A DNA stretch of 64,000 bases from Struthio camelus (taxonomy: Eukaryota > Chordata > Aves > Struthioniformes > Struthionidae): the NCBI RefSeq assembly GCF_040807025.1, contig NC_090947.1:10044001-10108000 (forward strand), given 5' to 3'. Positions 61,046-64,000 of this stretch are shown in pieces. The stretch's first letter is position 1. Each line of letters starts with the position of its first letter. The notes below the pieces were generated by a model. The model was not told the DNA's origin. It did no database searches and saw only the letters and a list, made by a program, of their open reading frames with translations. The translations under genes were made by a program, and so were the position numbers.

Positions 61046-64000
61046 TTTATTACTTCATGCGCTCTATAACTGGTGGTGGGTGACAGGGTTTATGATTTAA
61101 TCTCTAGCAAGTGTCTCTTTCATTGGGGGGAGGCGAACTATTACTATCGTGTATTCAAAGGTGGAGTGACAGTTTTGTACTAGGACCCAACTAACTGCAT
61201 CTCAGAAAAAATGCTGATACAATCACACATGAGAACTGGATGAGATGAGACACTTTTCTCCCAGTTTCTGCAGCTCGCAGTGGAAGCTGCTGATATTTGA
61301 TGAGCAGTAACAAGCTGCCCTACTGTGAAACGCCACCAGTGCCAATTGTTTATGCCAAGTCTGCTGAGCAGCCAACGTGCTGAAGAGGCAGAGTCATGTT
61401 TAGTACAATGAGATCCGGAGACTCAGATATGTTGCAGTGTTAATTCCTCGTATCATTGTTGCTGATGAGAATTTCTCTACAGCTTCACAGAGGCAGAAAA
61501 GCTTACTCCTAAAATGAGGAAAGTTGAGAAGCAATTGTTTCTGCATAAGCTGATCCCATCACTTCAGATCCTGGTCTCCATGTGCCCCAGGTGCGCAGAT
61601 CGAGGAGGCTAGGTTAGCCTTGCCTCAGTGTCGCAACTGGAAATTTCACTCAAATCCCCCTTATTCCCCATAGCTTTATTGCTGAAAACTTCTTCCAGAG
61701 ATTATCTTCAAGATACATGACCTTAATTCATACATTACCTTGCCCCTCTCTCCTGTGTGCTCTGAAAGCTTCCCTGTTCCCTGCTGTGCTCCAGCTTCGC
61801 AAGCTGTGATGCCAGCTCAGCACTCCAGTGCCTCTCGGCCCAGCCCTGGGCCCAGTGGGCCCCAGGGGCTCAGTTCGGGGCGCAGGGGCTTTGTCTGGGC
61901 ACAGCAGAGCACCTGGGCACTGCCCTCTTTCTGCCCAGCCTCTACTTGCAGGAGGGCACCACAGTGGCTGTGGATGACTGCAGGTGATCCGCAGGAGTAT
62001 GATCAGGGTGTTTTCTGGTGTTGTGCCAGCACTCGCTACAAAGCTCCTAACGTTTTTGCATTGGACAATTTGAGAGCAGGGGTGTCTTGCACTCTGCTGG
62101 AAAAGCCCCTCTGGCATTTATGAAAGAGGTGAACCCAGTGTCCCCAAGCTAAGGCAAGTGTGTGCTTAGTGGCGTGTACTGCTCAGTGATGAGAACTGGA
62201 GATCTGCCTAAGTGGGAGCAGCTTTCCTGGCTACAACTAAGCTGCTTCTATGAGTCTGCAACAAAGTCTGAGAAGTGTATTTGGGAGTGAAAGCACCGTG
62301 TGTGCCCTGGAGCCTATGGCACCTATCCTTCCTATGATAGTGCATCATCCGCATCATCTGCATCATGTACCTGCCTTGCTCACCTTCCCCTTCTAGGTCC
62401 AGCATACAGGTGTCTACAACCTGGTGTCAGCCTGGCTTGTCTTTGGGTCCCTCTGGACTAAAATGGGGGGATACCTGCTTTGTAACTTCTGGCTGTTTTT
62501 GGACGCCTCCAGGCTCTTTGTATCCTTCCGTGAGGTCCCCGTGTATTGCTTTCCCATTACCTTCATTCCCTCCCATAGCAGGGTTATTCAGCCGCATCGT
62601 CTTCCCTCTGTCAGGGCTCCATACACCCTCGTACTTCACAAGGAAAGGCTTGGGGTGGTCTCCAGGCTTTCCCCTCCCAAACCTTTGGTCTTTGGTCAGG
62701 AGAGAGTGACAGAGCTAGTTGAGGCTGGCAAGACAGAAACCTAGGTGCCAGGGCTCTGTTGTCTCTGTAACTGCTGCGAAAATATCTGTACAAGTGTATA
62801 TTCAGTTGTATTCAGAGGAGGCAATTCACTGCAGGCCTTGGAAAAGCAAATTGGCAATACCTGAGCTAGAGACTGACTCCCTGTGCAAGGAGTCCAGTCA
62901 CAATTTTAGAGGAGAGAGAAATTCGGAGTCATTAAATAGGAAAGGATCAACTCATCACGTGCACTGAACTTCTTAACCAAACACAGCAGGAGAATAGAGT
63001 AACTGTGTCCTCCCTTCCCCCATACAAATAACTGGAGTCCTTATTTCAGCAAGTGCCACACAGCACACAGCTACGTGACTCATTTTCGTTTTACAACGCT
63101 TCTTGGTTTTAACTGTGACAAAATTCAGTGCCTGTAAAACTCCTGTATTTTTATCATCACTTTCATAAAACGGCACACCTTTCTATTTTTCTGGTGGCAG
63201 TCTCAGACTTCTGCGTGAGAATTTTCTTTCCTGGGATGCACTGGAAGATTTAAGGGATGGTCAAACAATTTCCAGCTTCCTCAGGCTGGGCAGTCCATGA
63301 ACTTTGACAGTGCAGGCACAGTAAATATGTTTTGTTATATCAACTGTTTGTGTCCTCAGCACTGTTGGAAAGGTATGGAGTGCTTGTTCTAACGCTATTC
63401 CAAATGCTTTTGCAAACCAGCCCTGCCCTCAACATACTCGCTTGCCTTAGGCTTTCTCCAGTGGGAGTGGAGTACTCCTCCTCTGCTTCTGTTTGATCCT
63501 TTTCTGACCGGCAGGTCTCTGTCCTTCAGCTCTGATGCAGCTTTACCTTTTCCTAAACTGCAAATGACCTTGTTTTAGTGTTCATATAGACAAACACCCC
63601 CTTCCCCTGGGCACCCCTCAACTCATGCATACCCTGGGGAATCTGGTTTTCTTCACGCCATCTCAAGCCCTTTGTGTGTATATGAGTTATGTGCTCCTGA
63701 AGCCCAGCTTTACAAACTGAAGTCCAAGATTAGTTCTAGCTGGCCCATCCTTGCAAGACCGAACGCTTTGTGCAGCTGCAGGACACATACCACAGCCCTG
63801 GAGAGCTGTGGCCAGGAGCGGCCCCCAGGCACGTGATGAGATCAGCTCCCGGGACTCCCTCTGCTCTCCGCGGAGGGGTGGTGCCAAGACAGGCAGTGCA
63901 GTCCGGGTTGGCCTGAAGTCGCCAGGCTCAGCAGCCTGGCCTGACTCACTTCACCAGCAAAGGATTTGTCCAGCCCTGTGGTCACCATGCCAGCCCAGCC
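61046..64000. other. Non-coding intergenic DNA, right end
   Basis: No supported gene. A 9-bp unit (GCATCATCY) repeats three times at about 62,342-62,368. G+C rises modestly near 61,800-61,960 and 63,780-64,000. Exons of the next gene are not recognised. Confidence 0.65.
62342..62368. repeat. 9-bp minisatellite, 3 units
   Basis: Three near-identical GCATCATCY-type units in tandem. Confidence 0.85.

Noticed and set aside
60555..61100. 181-codon plus-strand frame
   Set aside because: It runs through the dispersed repeat copy at 60,905-61,045, overlaps other open frames on both strands and resembles no known protein.
1..64000. tRNA, rRNA, spliceosomal RNA genes and CRISPR arrays
   Set aside because: No recognisable B-box, rRNA or snRNA core sequence was found, and no spaced direct-repeat array exists. 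CRISPR is not expected in a vertebrate genome.

Overview
The window is vertebrate nuclear DNA and looks sauropsid, most likely a bird. It carries one unmistakable protein-coding gene, an intronless Frizzled-7 receptor (FZD7) on the minus strand (24714-26432). The protein resembles FZD7 of birds. Interspersed repeats are sparse and old: CR1 and MIR/L2-like remnants, one LTR-like piece, and no young SINEs. Introns, CpG suppression outside islands, microsatellites and homopolymer runs all exclude a prokaryotic origin. A crocodilian or turtle cannot be excluded from sequence reading alone.

Layout. Positions 1 to about 22,765 are non-coding DNA downstream of FZD7 (the gene reads right to left). 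They hold MIR-like remnants, a pair of related 100-bp segments near 7.5 and 9.0 kb, simple repeats and one weak small membrane-peptide ORF near 19.0-19.15 kb. Positions about 22,770-24,713 are the probable FZD7 3' UTR, with a polyadenylation signal at 22,787-22,792 and a CA microsatellite just after the stop codon. Positions 24,714-26,432 are the FZD7 coding region. Positions about 25,680-27,330 form a strong CpG island covering the 5' half of the coding region, the 5' UTR and the promoter, with GC boxes, an inverted CCAAT box, a G-quadruplex-prone tract and a five-codon upstream ORF.

Positions 27,331-64,000 are non-coding DNA upstream of FZD7. This part holds a probable endogenous-retrovirus LTR (31,412-31,903, minus), CR1 remnants (32.65 and 45.65 kb), a MIR remnant (52.56 kb), an L2-like tail (56.57 kb), a small CpG-rich patch at 35.1-35.34 kb, several strong inverted repeats (44.86, 45.15 and 50.15 kb) and AT-rich stretches that may be conserved enhancers. 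I see no exon of the genes that flank FZD7 in other vertebrates (in human, CDK15 on one side and KIAA2012 on the other), but short split exons cannot be excluded by eye.

The window reads as a developmental Wnt-receptor gene inside a gene-poor regulatory interval. The best leads beyond FZD7 are the 62-nt hairpin at 50,149-50,210, the perfect 12-bp inverted repeat at 44,862-44,894, the isolated CpG patch at 35.1 kb and the short upstream ORF of FZD7. No new multi-gene system was found.
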